Source: a virus
Reading direction: 5' to 3' (one strand)
IMG/VR virus record: IMGVR_UViG_3300044859_001080
Coordinates: 21,298-85,297 of that record
Length of the DNA: 64,000 nucleotides
The notes under the pieces are model-generated. The model saw only the letters and a program-made list of their open reading frames with translations, did not search any database and was not told the DNA's origin. Position 1 is the first letter of the stretch, and each line of letters begins with the position of its first letter. Below, in pieces: positions 8,682 to 17,225 of this stretch. The translations under genes were made by a program, and so were the position numbers.

Positions 8682-11600
8682 ATGCCAACTAGATTAAATA
8701 TTTATGGTCAGGCCATTTCAACAACGAAGAAAAGGCCGTGTATTGTTGCAACAACAGGTCATATAGTACTATCTGGAGCAACAACACCAACATCAATTGA
8801 TGGGATTAATATTGATGTTAATGATAGAATACTGGTGTGGCAACAAAATTCGCCACAAAATAATGGAATATACAAATTAGAAACATCAGAATTATTAAGC
8901 CGTGATTATGATTTTAATATCAGTGACGATGTTTATACTGGTGTTGAGGTTTTGGTATTATCAGGATTAACATATTCTGGTAAAACATTTTATTTAACAA
9001 CAACAGATGAGATAACAATTGGAAGTAGTTTATTAACATTTGATATTCTTGCTGGTCAAAATGGAACAAGCGGAAGTTCAGGAACAAGTGGTTCATCAGG
9101 AACAAGTGGCTCATCTGGAACAAGCGGAAGTTCAGGAACAAGTGGCTCATCTGGAACAAGTGGAAGTTCAGGAACAAGTGGCTCATCAGGAACAAGTGGA
9201 AGTTCAGGAACAAGTGGAAGTTCAGGAACAAGTGGTTCATCTGGAACAAGTGGCTCATCAGGAACAAGTGGAAGTTCAGGAACAAGTGGAAGTTCAGGTA
9301 CAAGTGGTTCATCAGGTACAAGCGGAAGTTCAGGAACAAGTGGCTCATCAGGAACAAGTGGAAGTTCAGGAACAAGTGGAAGTTCAGGAACAAGTGGAAG
9401 TTCAGGTACAAGCGGAAGTTCAGGAACAAGTGGTTCATCAGGAACAAGTGGAAGTTCAGGAACAAGTGGAAGTTCAGGAACAAGTGGAAGTTCAGGAACA
9501 AGTGGTTCATCTGGAACAAGTGGAAGTTCAGGAACAAGTGGTTCATCAGGTACAAGCGGAAGTTCAGGAACAAGTGGTTCATCTGGAACAAGCGGTTCAT
9601 CTGGAACAAGCGGAAGTTCAGGTACAAGTGGAAGTTCTGGAACAAGTGGAAGTTCAGGTACAAGCGGAAGTTCAGGAACAAGTGGTTCATCTGGAACAAG
9701 CGGTTCATCTGGAACAAGCGGAAGTTCAGGTACAAGTGGAAGTTCTGGAACAAGTGGAAGTTCAGGAACAAGTGGTTCATCAGGTACAAGTGGCTCATCT
9801 GGAACAAGCGGTTCATCAGGTACAAGTGGTTCATCTGGAACAAGCGGAAGTTCAGGAACAAGTGGAAGTTCAGGAACAAGTGGAAGTTCAGGAACAAGTG
9901 GAAGTTCAGGAACAAGTGGAAGTTCAGGAACAAGTGGCTCATCAGGTACAAGTGGCTCATCAGGTACAAGTGGCTCATCTGGAACAAGCGGAAGTTCAGG
10001 AACAAGTGGAAGTTCAGGAACAAGTGGAAGTTCAGGAACAAGTGGAAGTTCAGGAACAAGTGGCTCATCAGGTACAAGTGGCTCATCTGGAACAAGCGGA
10101 AGTTCAGGTACAAGTGGAAGTTCAGGAACAAGTGGAAGTTCAGGAACAAGTGGCTCATCAGGTACAAGCGGTTCATCAGGTACAAGCGGAAGTTCAGGAA
10201 CAAGTGGCTCATCAGGAACAAGTGGCTCATCTGGAACAAGCGGAAGTTCAGGAACAAGCGGAAGTTCAGGTACAAGTGGAAGTTCAGGAACAAGTGGCTC
10301 ATCTGGAACAAGTGGCTCATCTGGAACAAGCGGTTCATCAGGTACAAGTGGTTCATCTGGAACAAGCGGAAGTTCAGGAACAAGTGGTTCATCTGGAACA
10401 AGCGGAAGTTCAGGAACAAGTGGTTCATCTGGAACAAGCGGAAGTTCAGGAACAAGTGGTTCATCTGGAACAAGTGGTACTGATGGAACAAGTGGCTCAT
10501 CTGGAACAAGTGGCTCATCTGGAACAAGTGGCTCATCTGGAACAAGCGGTTCATCAGGTACAAGCGGAAGTTCAGGAACAAGTGGTTCATCTGGAACAAG
10601 TGGTACTGATGGAACAAGTGGCTCATCTGGAACAAGTGGAAGTTCAGGAACAAGTGGCTCATCTGGAACAAGTGGCTCATCTGGAACAAGCGGTTCATCA
10701 GGTACAAGTGGTTCATCTGGAACAAGCGGAAGTTCAGGAACAAGTGGTTCATCTGGAACAAGTGGTACTGATGGAACAAGTGGCTCATCTGGAACAAGTG
10801 GAAGTTCAGGAACAAGTGGCTCATCTGGAACAAGCGGAAGTTCAGGAACAAGTGGAAGTTCAGGAACAAGTGGTTCATCTGGAACAAGCGGAAGTTCAGG
10901 TACAAGTGGAACAGCAGGAACAAGTGGAACAAGTCCATCAATAGTAGAATTATCTATTTCAGGTGCAACAAATGGGTCAAATAGAACATTTACCATTTCT
11001 CAAGAAATTGACCAAGAGGCTAGTTTATTCTTTGTTAATGGTCAATTACAACAATATGGTGATGATTATACCATTGCTGGAAATCAATTAACAATTGACT
11101 CAGAAAACCCAGCACCAACATCAACATACATATTAAAATTATTTGGCGGTGGTATTCTTTTTGGTATCAATGGAACAAGTGGAACATCAGCCTTTATTAC
11201 CTCATCAGCATCAACACCATCACCAATAGATGCAAATTCAATGTGTTTTTGGTTTGACACAGTAAATTTAGAGCCAATGGTTTCTTATTGTGGGTATAGT
11301 GGAGCAGCTTCATGGTCAGCAGGGGGTGCATTGATAACAGGAAACCAGCAATTTGCAGGAGCAGGAACACAGAATGAAGGACTTGTATTTGGAGGTACTG
11401 GTCCTGTATCTTGCACTGAAGAATATAATGGCACATCTTGGTCAACAGGTGGTGCATTAGCAACAGCAAGATGTGGTTTAGCAGGAGCAGGAACACAAAA
11501 TGTAGGACTTGCTTTTGGTGGACATAGTTCATATGGTTCTTGCACAGAAGAATATAATGGTACATCTTGGTCAGCAGGAGGTGCATTAGCAACAGCAAGA

Positions 11601-12632
11601 CGATTTTTAGCAGGAGCAGGAACACAGAATGCAGCGCTTGCAGCAGGAGGTACTTATCCAATAACGTCTTGCACAGAAGAATACAATGGTACATCTTGGT
11701 CAGAAGGAGGTGCATTAGCAACAGCAAGATGTGGTTTAGCAGGAGCAGGATCACAGAATGCAGGACTTGCATTTGGAGGTAATGGTCCTTTATCTTGCAC
11801 AGAAGAATATAATGGTACATCTTGGTCAGCAGGTGGTGTATTAATAGTTGCAAGAAGATTATTAGCAGGAGCAGGAACACAAAACGCAGGACTTGCATTT
11901 GGAGGAACTCCATCAGGATCTTGCACAGAAGAATACAATGGCACATTATGGTCAGCAGGAGGTGCACTGATAACAGGAAGACAAAATTTGGCTGGAGCAG
12001 GAATACAGAATGCAGCGCTTGCAGCAGGAGGTGGTTATGGATCATTAACTTGCACCGAAGAATACTCAGCACCAATAGTTTTGATTGATAGTTCAGGTAC
12101 AGGAACACCAGGTGCAAGTGGAAGTTCAGGAACAAGTGGTGCAGCAGGAAGTAGTGGCACATCAGGTGCATCTGGAACAAGTGGTTCGTCTGGAACAAGT
12201 GGTTCTAATGCTGGAATAACATCATATACAAACCCAGTTGATAATAGGGTATTAACCTCAGTATCATCAACGTCAATAAATGCTGAAGCCAACTTAACTT
12301 TTGATGGTAGTGTTTTAACTGTTACAGGAACTATAACAGAAACATCAACAGAAAAAGTAAAAGAAAATATAGAAGAAATTAGTAATCCTTTAGAGATTGT
12401 GAAAAAATTAAGAGGAGTAGAATATAACAAAATAGGTAATTCTATAAAAGAAATTGGTTTAATTGCAGAGGAAGTAGATAAAGTGCTACCACAAGTGGTA
12501 ATAAAAGATTATGAAGGTAAACCAGCATCTGTCTCATATTCAAGAATAACAGCAATATTAATTGAAGCAATAAAAATACAGAATAAACAAATTGAAAATT
12601 TAACAAAAAGGATTGAAGTATTAGAAAAATAA
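8682..12632 (+). CDS. Long tail fibre: GTSGSS shaft, Kelch-like repeats, S74 chaperone end
   Basis: 1316 residues. The N-terminal domain (1-125) resembles fibre attachment domains ('DGINIDVNDRILVWQQ'). Residues about 127-750 are an almost pure Gly-Thr-Ser-Gly-Ser-Ser repeat. Then comes one 'NGSNRTFTISQEID' module (750-835) and seven Kelch-like blades (about 860-1130; G-G-A-L...GAGTQN..LAFGG...C-T-E-E-Y). A short second Gly/Ser/Thr shaft follows, and a C-terminal S74-type intramolecular chaperone (about 1215-1316; 'KVKENI', 'GLIAEEV', 'ITAILIEAIK', leucine-rich coiled coil). In that family the chaperone trimerises the fibre and is often self-cleaved. Host recognition by the propeller-like part is inference. 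Confidence 0.8.
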   Translation: MPTRLNIYGQAISTTKKRPCIVATTGHIVLSGATTPTSIDGINIDVNDRILVWQQNSPQNNGIYKLETSELLSRDYDFNISDDVYTGVEVLVLSGLTYSGKTFYLTTTDEITIGSSLLTFDILAGQNGTSGSSGTSGSSGTSGSSGTSGSSGTSGSSGTSGSSGTSGSSGTSGSSGTSGSSGTSGSSGTSGSSGTSGSSGTSGSSGTSGSSGTSGSSGTSGSSGTSGSSGTSGSSGTSGSSGTSGSSGTSGSSGTSGSSGTSGSSGTSGSSGTSGSSGTSGSSGTSGSSGTSGSSGTSGSSGTSGSSGTSGSSGTSGSSGTSGSSGTSGSSGTSGSSGTSGSSGTSGSSGTSGSSGTSGSSGTSGSSGTSGSSGTSGSSGTSGSSGTSGSSGTSGSSGTSGSSGTSGSSGTSGSSGTSGSSGTSGSSGTSGSSGTSGSSGTSGSSGTSGSSGTSGSSGTSGSSGTSGSSGTSGSSGTSGSSGTSGSSGTSGSSGTSGSSGTSGSSGTSGSSGTSGSSGTSGSSGTSGSSGTSGSSGTSGSSGTSGSSGTSGSSGTSGSSGTSGSSGTSGSSGTSGSSGTSGSSGTSGSSGTSGSSGTSGTDGTSGSSGTSGSSGTSGSSGTSGSSGTSGSSGTSGSSGTSGTDGTSGSSGTSGSSGTSGSSGTSGSSGTSGSSGTSGSSGTSGSSGTSGSSGTSGTDGTSGSSGTSGSSGTSGSSGTSGSSGTSGSSGTSGSSGTSGSSGTSGTAGTSGTSPSIVELSISGATNGSNRTFTISQEIDQEASLFFVNGQLQQYGDDYTIAGNQLTIDSENPAPTSTYILKLFGGGILFGINGTSGTSAFITSSASTPSPIDANSMCFWFDTVNLEPMVSYCGYSGAASWSAGGALITGNQQFAGAGTQNEGLVFGGTGPVSCTEEYNGTSWSTGGALATARCGLAGAGTQNVGLAFGGHSSYGSCTEEYNGTSWSAGGALATARRFLAGAGTQNAALAAGGTYPITSCTEEYNGTSWSEGGALATARCGLAGAGSQNAGLAFGGNGPLSCTEEYNGTSWSAGGVLIVARRLLAGAGTQNAGLAFGGTPSGSCTEEYNGTLWSAGGALITGRQNLAGAGIQNAALAAGGGYGSLTCTEEYSAPIVLIDSSGTGTPGASGSSGTSGAAGSSGTSGASGTSGSSGTSGSNAGITSYTNPVDNRVLTSVSSTSINAEANLTFDGSVLTVTGTITETSTEKVKENIEEISNPLEIVKKLRGVEYNKIGNSIKEIGLIAEEVDKVLPQVVIKDYEGKPASVSYSRITAILIEAIKIQNKQIENLTKRIEVLEK
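9063..10935 (+). repeat. About 104 tandem 18-base units encoding GTSGSS
   Basis: The unit GGAACAAGTGGAAGTTCA is repeated with silent third-position and Ser-codon changes (AGT, TCA, TCT, AGC). Three variant units encode GTSGTD (near 10480, 10597, 10768). All changes keep the frame and mostly keep the amino acids, so the protein repeat appears to be maintained. Confidence 0.95.
9549..9764 (+). repeat. Exact 108-base tandem duplication within the shaft
   Basis: Bases 9549-9656 and 9657-9764 appear identical, including their particular mix of synonymous codons. This marks a recent slippage or unequal-recombination event of six 18-base units. Confidence 0.8.
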
Positions 12633-12635
12633 TAC

Positions 12636-12645
12636 TATATTTATA
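12636..12645 (+). promoter_or_regulatory. TATATTTATA box
   Basis: Identical to the box at 6004-6013 and 15 bases before the ATG at 12661. Candidate phage promoter element; inference from recurrence. Confidence 0.3.
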
Positions 12646-12660
12646 TTAAATCAAAAAAAC

Positions 12661-12903
12661 ATGAAAAAGTATTATCAAGTAGAAAATTATGGACATGGGT
12701 TTATTACCCACCAAGAAAATGAAACTGCACATATTGCTGGTTATCCTGGCAACATTTGGGTTACAGAAAACACAACATGGGCACAAAGAGTGAGTGCTGT
12801 TGAAAAGACAAAAGAGCAGGCTCAAGTAATTGTTGATGCTGCTGTTGCATCTTCATATACACCACCTAATAGCACAACTCCACCACCAATAATTTTACCT
12901 TAA
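12661..12903 (+). CDS. Small protein of unknown function after the fibre gene
   Basis: 80 residues with an aromatic-rich N-terminal half (YYQVENYGHGFITHQ; W at 38 and 46), a helical middle and a Pro-rich end (PPNSTTPPPIILP). No family recognised. Its position directly after the long fibre and before the modification genes suggests a virion or fibre-assembly accessory role, which is inference. The leader is A-rich, with no Shine-Dalgarno sequence. Confidence 0.5.
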   Translation: MKKYYQVENYGHGFITHQENETAHIAGYPGNIWVTENTTWAQRVSAVEKTKEQAQVIVDAAVASSYTPPNSTTPPPIILP

Positions 12904-12914
12904 AAAAAAAGTAC

Positions 12915-13595
12915 ATGAATAAAGAATTGCAAATCACAGAAGATTTAAGAGAAATTATTAGTGTTTTAAATGATGAGGACGCACAAACCATTTTATCATT
13001 AAAAGATGAATTAATGGATAATTGGCAAAAAAAACAAATATTTAGAACTGAAACCGAAATGAGAGTTTCGGTTCTAAATGATGCCAAACATCCAACAAAT
13101 GCTTCAAAGTATTGGCAATCAGTTAGGGAAATGTCAGCACATTTTGATGCCTTAATGAATTTAAGTTTTGATTTAAGAAAAAACACAGTTGATAAATTAA
13201 GACTTGATAAGAAGGTTCAAGATTTGTTAGAGGATGAAGAACTTAATAGATTTGATATTATGGAAGCAAACATTGATTTGGACCGCAACATCTATGATAG
13301 AAATTGTATGTTGCAAGTTTCCAAGGATAGAGTTAGAGAGTTAAGTACGTGGAGTAAGATTAAATCTGAATTAGACAACGAAACTTTTGACACTAAAAAT
13401 GTTAATACTCATCAAGCAGAATCGCTTCACAGGTATTTTGAGAATAGGGTTAAATCATTAAATGATGCATCAGCTCCAGGAGAAATAATGAATGCTATGG
13501 GTCCATATTTATCATTCAATAGAATGAAGAATGAGGAAGGTACATTATTAAATTTTTTAGGAGAAGTTCCAGAAGACAAGAAGAAATTAAATTAA
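12915..13595 (+). CDS. Helical protein of unknown function
   Basis: 226 residues, strongly charged and predicted helical or coiled coil from composition (for example LRLDKKVQDLLEDEELNRFD). No catalytic motif is visible. It is followed after three bases by the first oxygenase gene, so it probably belongs to that operon. The coding sequence contains a 15-base inverted repeat (13040-13079). It might be a scaffold or chaperone for the fibre or enzymes, but nothing in the sequence shows this. Confidence 0.5.
   Translation: MNKELQITEDLREIISVLNDEDAQTILSLKDELMDNWQKKQIFRTETEMRVSVLNDAKHPTNASKYWQSVREMSAHFDALMNLSFDLRKNTVDKLRLDKKVQDLLEDEELNRFDIMEANIDLDRNIYDRNCMLQVSKDRVRELSTWSKIKSELDNETFDTKNVNTHQAESLHRYFENRVKSLNDASAPGEIMNAMGPYLSFNRMKNEEGTLLNFLGEVPEDKKKLN
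13040..13079 (+). other. Strong hairpin inside a coding sequence
   Basis: ATTTAGAACTGAAAC (13040-13054) pairs with GTTTCGGTTCTAAAT (13065-13079), with one G-U pair and a 10-base loop. It lies about 125 bases into the 226-residue gene. It could attenuate translation or be an mRNA processing site; no function is shown. Confidence 0.5.
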
Positions 13596-13598
13596 TTT

Positions 13599-14183
13599 AT
13601 GACTAATTTTATTTACACAAAAAACAATGCACTATCAGGAAATGTTTGCCTTAATTTAATAAAGGCTTTTGAAGAATCTGATTTAAAACAACCAGGTGTT
13701 CTTTATGGCCCAGAGGGTATTTCATCTGATAGTGATAAGAAATCAACCGACATCACATTTGATCCCTCTTTTATGAATAAAGAACCTTGGTCTTTATTAT
13801 TGGAGGATGTTATTGTTTCAGTTAAAACTGGTGTGTTAGATTATTTAAATAGGCATTCAACTGCAATGTCAAAAATGGATCCTATTGATTTATATACATA
13901 TTTTAATATGCAAAAATATGAACCAAATGAAGGGTTTTTTGGTTGGCATTGTGAGAGAGCTGGTATAAAGCATTCTGACAGATTATTGGTTTGGATGGTT
14001 TATTTAAATACTTTGACAGATAGAGGTGAAACTGAATTTTTTTATCAGCAACACTTTGAAAGACCAGAGAGAGGGAAACTTGTCATTTGGCCATCAGATT
14101 GGTCTCATTTGCATAGAGGTGTTCCATCACCTACTGAAACTAAATACATCCTAACTGGGTGGTTCACACATATAAAGAATTAA
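13599..14183 (+). CDS. 2-oxoglutarate/Fe(II)-dependent oxygenase, prolyl-hydroxylase-like
   Basis: 194 residues. The C-terminal half has the double-stranded beta-helix pattern of 2OG-Fe(II) oxygenases. First metal ligands are HCE at about 110-112 (GWHCERAG, with Glu where most have Asp). These are followed by 'VWMVYLN...RGETEFFY', the distal His in 'SDWSHLHRG', and a C-terminal strand ending in 'TGWFTH'. Such enzymes hydroxylate proteins or small molecules. It leads a run with two further oxygenases and a sulfotransferase, downstream of Ser/Thr/Gly-rich fibres, so modification of fibre side chains is a reasonable but unproven guess. Confidence 0.75.
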   Translation: MTNFIYTKNNALSGNVCLNLIKAFEESDLKQPGVLYGPEGISSDSDKKSTDITFDPSFMNKEPWSLLLEDVIVSVKTGVLDYLNRHSTAMSKMDPIDLYTYFNMQKYEPNEGFFGWHCERAGIKHSDRLLVWMVYLNTLTDRGETEFFYQQHFERPERGKLVIWPSDWSHLHRGVPSPTETKYILTGWFTHIKN

Positions 14184-14186
14184 TTT

Positions 14187-14789
14187 ATGGATTTTTCTAT
14201 ACATGAGGAGACATGGTTTTCCACACCTATATGGGAGGCAGAAGTTAAGAACATTGATAATAATGAAATAAAGGATTATTGTTTGTGGTTAAGGGATAAC
14301 ACAAAAGGTGCATTCATCTCAAATAGAGGTGGTTGGCATAGTAGTGAGATTGTTTTACCATTACCAAATGAATTAATGTCATTATTTAATAATCTTGAAT
14401 TATTTGCTAATGAACAATGCTACAAACATCTAGGTGTGGGAAACTTAAAATTGGGTAATTTTTGGGTTAACATAAACACCAATGGGTCATACAATCTTTT
14501 GCATGACCATCAAAATAGTATATTATCTGGTGTATATTATGTTTCTGTTCCATATGATAATATGGGAGACTTGGTATTACATAGAGGTGATACAGCAGAA
14601 TATTTTTTGAAGTCAGATGTTGAGAGGGTTAGCACAAAGACAAATTCTTTTGTTGCAGTAAAGAAGCCCATTGAATCTTTATTTTACATTTTTCCTAGTT
14701 GGGTTAGACATCATGTTGAATCAAACTATTCAGATGGTGAGAGAATATCAATTGCATTTAATTTTATACAAGACAAGAAGAAAATATGA
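14187..14789 (+). CDS. 2OG-Fe(II) oxygenase-like protein (TIGR02466-type)
   Basis: 200 residues. The opening 'WFSTPIWEAEV' and the pattern of a central HDHQNSILSGVYYVSVP, 'GDLVLHRG', and a late 'FPSWVRHHVESN...RISIAFNF' match the putative 2OG-Fe(II) oxygenase family TIGR02466, common in marine phages. HDH would supply the first metal ligands and a His of the RHH segment the distal one. The gene overlaps the next by four bases (ATGA), forming a translationally coupled pair with a paralogue. The substrate is unknown. Confidence 0.75.
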   Translation: MDFSIHEETWFSTPIWEAEVKNIDNNEIKDYCLWLRDNTKGAFISNRGGWHSSEIVLPLPNELMSLFNNLELFANEQCYKHLGVGNLKLGNFWVNINTNGSYNLLHDHQNSILSGVYYVSVPYDNMGDLVLHRGDTAEYFLKSDVERVSTKTNSFVAVKKPIESLFYIFPSWVRHHVESNYSDGERISIAFNFIQDKKKI

Positions 14790-15424
14790 AAGCACAAGTA
14801 TTTGCAATATTCCCAACACCTTTATATGTGGCAAATTATGAGGGTGATTTAAAAGAGGTTATTGAATATTTTGATAGGAATGAAATGCAAGACACCAAAG
14901 CAGGGTATGGTATGATTTCAAACAATAGTTATATATTGGATAATCCAATATGTGATGAGGTGAATAAGTTTTTTATGGAATCCTTTAAAGATTTTGCAAC
15001 AAATGTAATGAGATATAGATATGAGGATTTGCAATTTGCACAATCCTGGTTGACATATAAAGCACCAAAACAATTCCATAAAGCACATACCCATCCAAAC
15101 ACCTTATTGGCTGGTGTTTTTTATTATGATGCACAAGAGGATGATGCTGCCATTTGTTTTTCAAAAGATGTTAAATCATTTAATAGATCATACTTTGAGC
15201 CATCATTACTAGATGATTATCAAAATCATTCATTCTCACAAGAGGAGATATATTATAAACCAAAGAAAAATGATTTTTTAATATTCCCCTCTTGGTTAAC
15301 ACATGGTGTTCCACCAAACAATACAAATAGGGTGAGAAAAGCATTAGGTGTCAATGCTTTAACAAAAGGCACATTAGGTGATAAAGAAACCATTTCAGAA
15401 ATTATATTTGGAAGATACAAATGA
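14786..15424 (+). CDS. Second TIGR02466-type 2OG-Fe(II) oxygenase
   Basis: 212 residues, paralogous to the preceding gene. It opens with 'IFPTPLYVANY', has metal-ligand candidates in 'KAHTHPNTLLAGVFYYDA' (about 108-125), and a distal 'FPSWLTHGVPPN' with a nearby Arg in 'NTNRVRKALG' that would bind 2-oxoglutarate. Start and stop overlap the neighbours by four bases on both sides, so it is co-translated with the upstream oxygenase and the sulfotransferase. The two paralogues have diverged strongly, suggesting different substrates or a heteromeric arrangement. Confidence 0.75.
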   Translation: MKAQVFAIFPTPLYVANYEGDLKEVIEYFDRNEMQDTKAGYGMISNNSYILDNPICDEVNKFFMESFKDFATNVMRYRYEDLQFAQSWLTYKAPKQFHKAHTHPNTLLAGVFYYDAQEDDAAICFSKDVKSFNRSYFEPSLLDDYQNHSFSQEEIYYKPKKNDFLIFPSWLTHGVPPNNTNRVRKALGVNALTKGTLGDKETISEIIFGRYK

Positions 15425-16239
15425 AACAAAAGATATTTTTTAATTCAACGTTACCAAGGAGTGGTAGCACTTTATTACAAAACATAATGGGACAAAATCC
15501 TGAATTTCATGTAACACCAACATCAGGTCTAATTGATTTGATGTTAGGAGCAAGAATAGGATACAATCAAAACCATGAATCAAAGGCTGGTGATACAGAA
15601 ATGTGGAAAGAGGGTTTCTATAATTTCTGTAAAGAAGGTATAAAAGCATATGTTTCATCACAAACATCAAAACCATATTATTTGGATAAGAATAGGGTAT
15701 GGGCGTTTTATTATAACCTATTATCAAATGTGGTAGAAAATCCAAAAGTAATATATATGGTTAGGGATTTACCATCCATATTTGCATCAATGGAGAAGAA
15801 GTTTAGAATGAATCCTGATAAAGATGATGGCACAATGGATAATATCAAAATGAAAGGGACAACAACACATAAGAGAGTTGAACTATGGGCGCAAACAGTT
15901 CCTGTAGGTTATTCATTGGAAAAATTACAACAAACATTATTGGATGGTACAGCAAAGAACTTTCTATTCATTAAATATGAAGACCTATGCAGTAATCCAG
16001 AAATGGTGATGAGAAACATTTATAAATATTTAGAAGTAGATGATTTCAAACATAATTTTCAACATATAAGTCAAGTCACAGTAGAAAATGATGCAATACA
16101 TGGGATATATGGTGATCATATTATAAGGAATAGTTTGAATATGTTACCAAATGATTCAAAAAATGTGCTAGGTCAATATACAGTTGATTCCATAAAGACA
16201 TCCTATAAGTGGTACAATGATTTCTTTGGGTATAAATAA
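15421..16239 (+). CDS. Sulfotransferase
   Basis: 272 residues. The N-terminal TLPRSGSTLL (10-19) is the 5'-phosphosulfate loop of PAPS-dependent sulfotransferases. 'KVIYMVRDLPSIFASMEKKF' near 110-128 is the 3'-phosphate region with the conserved Arg-Asp and Ser, and 'FLFIKYEDLCSNPEMVMRNI' near 180-200 is the typical late helix. It transfers sulfate from PAPS to hydroxyl or amine groups of sugars or proteins. Start overlaps the oxygenase stop (ATGA). In this setting sulfation of glycans or hydroxylated residues on fibres is plausible but not shown. Confidence 0.85.
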   Translation: MKQKIFFNSTLPRSGSTLLQNIMGQNPEFHVTPTSGLIDLMLGARIGYNQNHESKAGDTEMWKEGFYNFCKEGIKAYVSSQTSKPYYLDKNRVWAFYYNLLSNVVENPKVIYMVRDLPSIFASMEKKFRMNPDKDDGTMDNIKMKGTTTHKRVELWAQTVPVGYSLEKLQQTLLDGTAKNFLFIKYEDLCSNPEMVMRNIYKYLEVDDFKHNFQHISQVTVENDAIHGIYGDHIIRNSLNMLPNDSKNVLGQYTVDSIKTSYKWYNDFFGYK

Positions 16240-16252
16240 AGTTAGGAGATGA

Positions 16253-16260
16253 TATTTATA
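16253..16260 (+). promoter_or_regulatory. TATTTATA box before the Kelch-like genes
   Basis: Exact box 13 bases before the ATG at 16274, in a 34-base intergenic gap. Candidate phage promoter element. Confidence 0.3.
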
Positions 16261-16273
16261 ATAAAAAAAGAAT

Positions 16274-17224
16274 ATGGCAAAATTACAAAGTACAGAAATA
16301 ATAGGAGTTGCAAATAGACCTGCAACAATATGTTCAAATACGATGTGCATTTGGTTTGATACAGTTAATTTAAAACCAGTCATTTCATATTGTGGATATA
16401 GTCCTCCTTGGTCAGTAGGTGGCGCAATGATAACAGCAAGATGTGGTTTAGCAGGAGCAGGAACGCAAGATGCAGGTCTTGTGTTTGGAGGCTTTGCTAG
16501 TTTTTCTCCAAAATCTTGTACAGAAGAATACGATGGTGCATCTTGGTCAGCAGGTGGTGCATTATCAATAGCAAGACTTGGTTTAGCAGGAGCAGGAACA
16601 CAGAATGAAGGACTTGCTTTTGGGGGAGGCGCTAGTTATTCTCCAATATCTTGTACAGAAGAATATAATGGCACATCGTGGTCATCAGGCGGTGCATTGA
16701 TAGAAGCAAGGAGTTCTTTAGCAGGAGTAGGAACACAAAATGCAGGACTTGCATTAGGAGGTTATGCTAGTTATTCTCCATCATCTTGCACAGAAGAATA
16801 TGATGGTACAACTTGGGCAACAGGAGGTGCATTGATAGAAGCAAGGAGTTCTTTAGCAGGAGCAGGAACACAGAATGCAGGACTTGCTTTTGGAGGAACT
16901 CCATCAGGATCTTGCACAGAAGAATACAATGGTACATCTTGGTCAGCAGGAGGTGCGTTGATAACAGCAAAATGTGGCTTAGCAGGAGCAGGAACACAGA
17001 ATGCAGGACTTGCTTTTGGTGGTAACTCTTTTGCTGTGCCTGATACACAAGAATATAACGGCAGTTCTTGGGTGGCAGGCGGCAAATTATTATCAGTGAG
17101 ATGTTCTTTAGCAGGAGCAGGGACGCAAAGTGCAGGACTTGCTATGGGTGGGTATAATGGTTCATGTGTTTCTTGTACAGAAGAATACATTAAAACAATC
17201 GCAATAATAGATTCAATACGATAA
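16274..17224 (+). CDS. Kelch-like beta-propeller protein, paralogue 1
   Basis: 316 residues. The N-terminal segment (1-35; MAKLQSTEIIGVANRPATIC) is shared with the two following genes. Seven to eight repeats of about 35-38 residues follow, of the form W-S-x-G-G-A-L-x-x-A-R-x-x-L-A-G-A-G-T-Q-N-A-G-L, then A-F-G-G and S-C-T-E-E-Y. The GG pairs and aromatic spacing are Kelch-like. The same repeats form the receptor-side part of the long fibre at 8682, so these are probably virion spikes or exchangeable tips. No signal peptide is visible. Confidence 0.7.
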   Translation: MAKLQSTEIIGVANRPATICSNTMCIWFDTVNLKPVISYCGYSPPWSVGGAMITARCGLAGAGTQDAGLVFGGFASFSPKSCTEEYDGASWSAGGALSIARLGLAGAGTQNEGLAFGGGASYSPISCTEEYNGTSWSSGGALIEARSSLAGVGTQNAGLALGGYASYSPSSCTEEYDGTTWATGGALIEARSSLAGAGTQNAGLAFGGTPSGSCTEEYNGTSWSAGGALITAKCGLAGAGTQNAGLAFGGNSFAVPDTQEYNGSSWVAGGKLLSVRCSLAGAGTQSAGLAMGGYNGSCVSCTEEYIKTIAIIDSIR

Positions 17225-17225
17225 T

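Noticed and set aside
9063-10935. CRISPR-like array because of many short repeats.
   Set aside because: Units are contiguous 18-mers with no unique spacers and are in frame within a coding gene.
8920-10996. Three very long reading frames across the fibre shaft in other frames (two minus strand, one plus strand).
   Set aside because: They are by-products of an 18-base repeat without stop codons in any frame; their products are pure low-complexity repeats, and the sense frame has clear domains at both ends.
11197-12198. Minus- and plus-strand frames opposite the Kelch-like repeats, also near 16770-18890.
   Set aside because: Periodic by-products of repeated sense codons; no domains or plausible starts.
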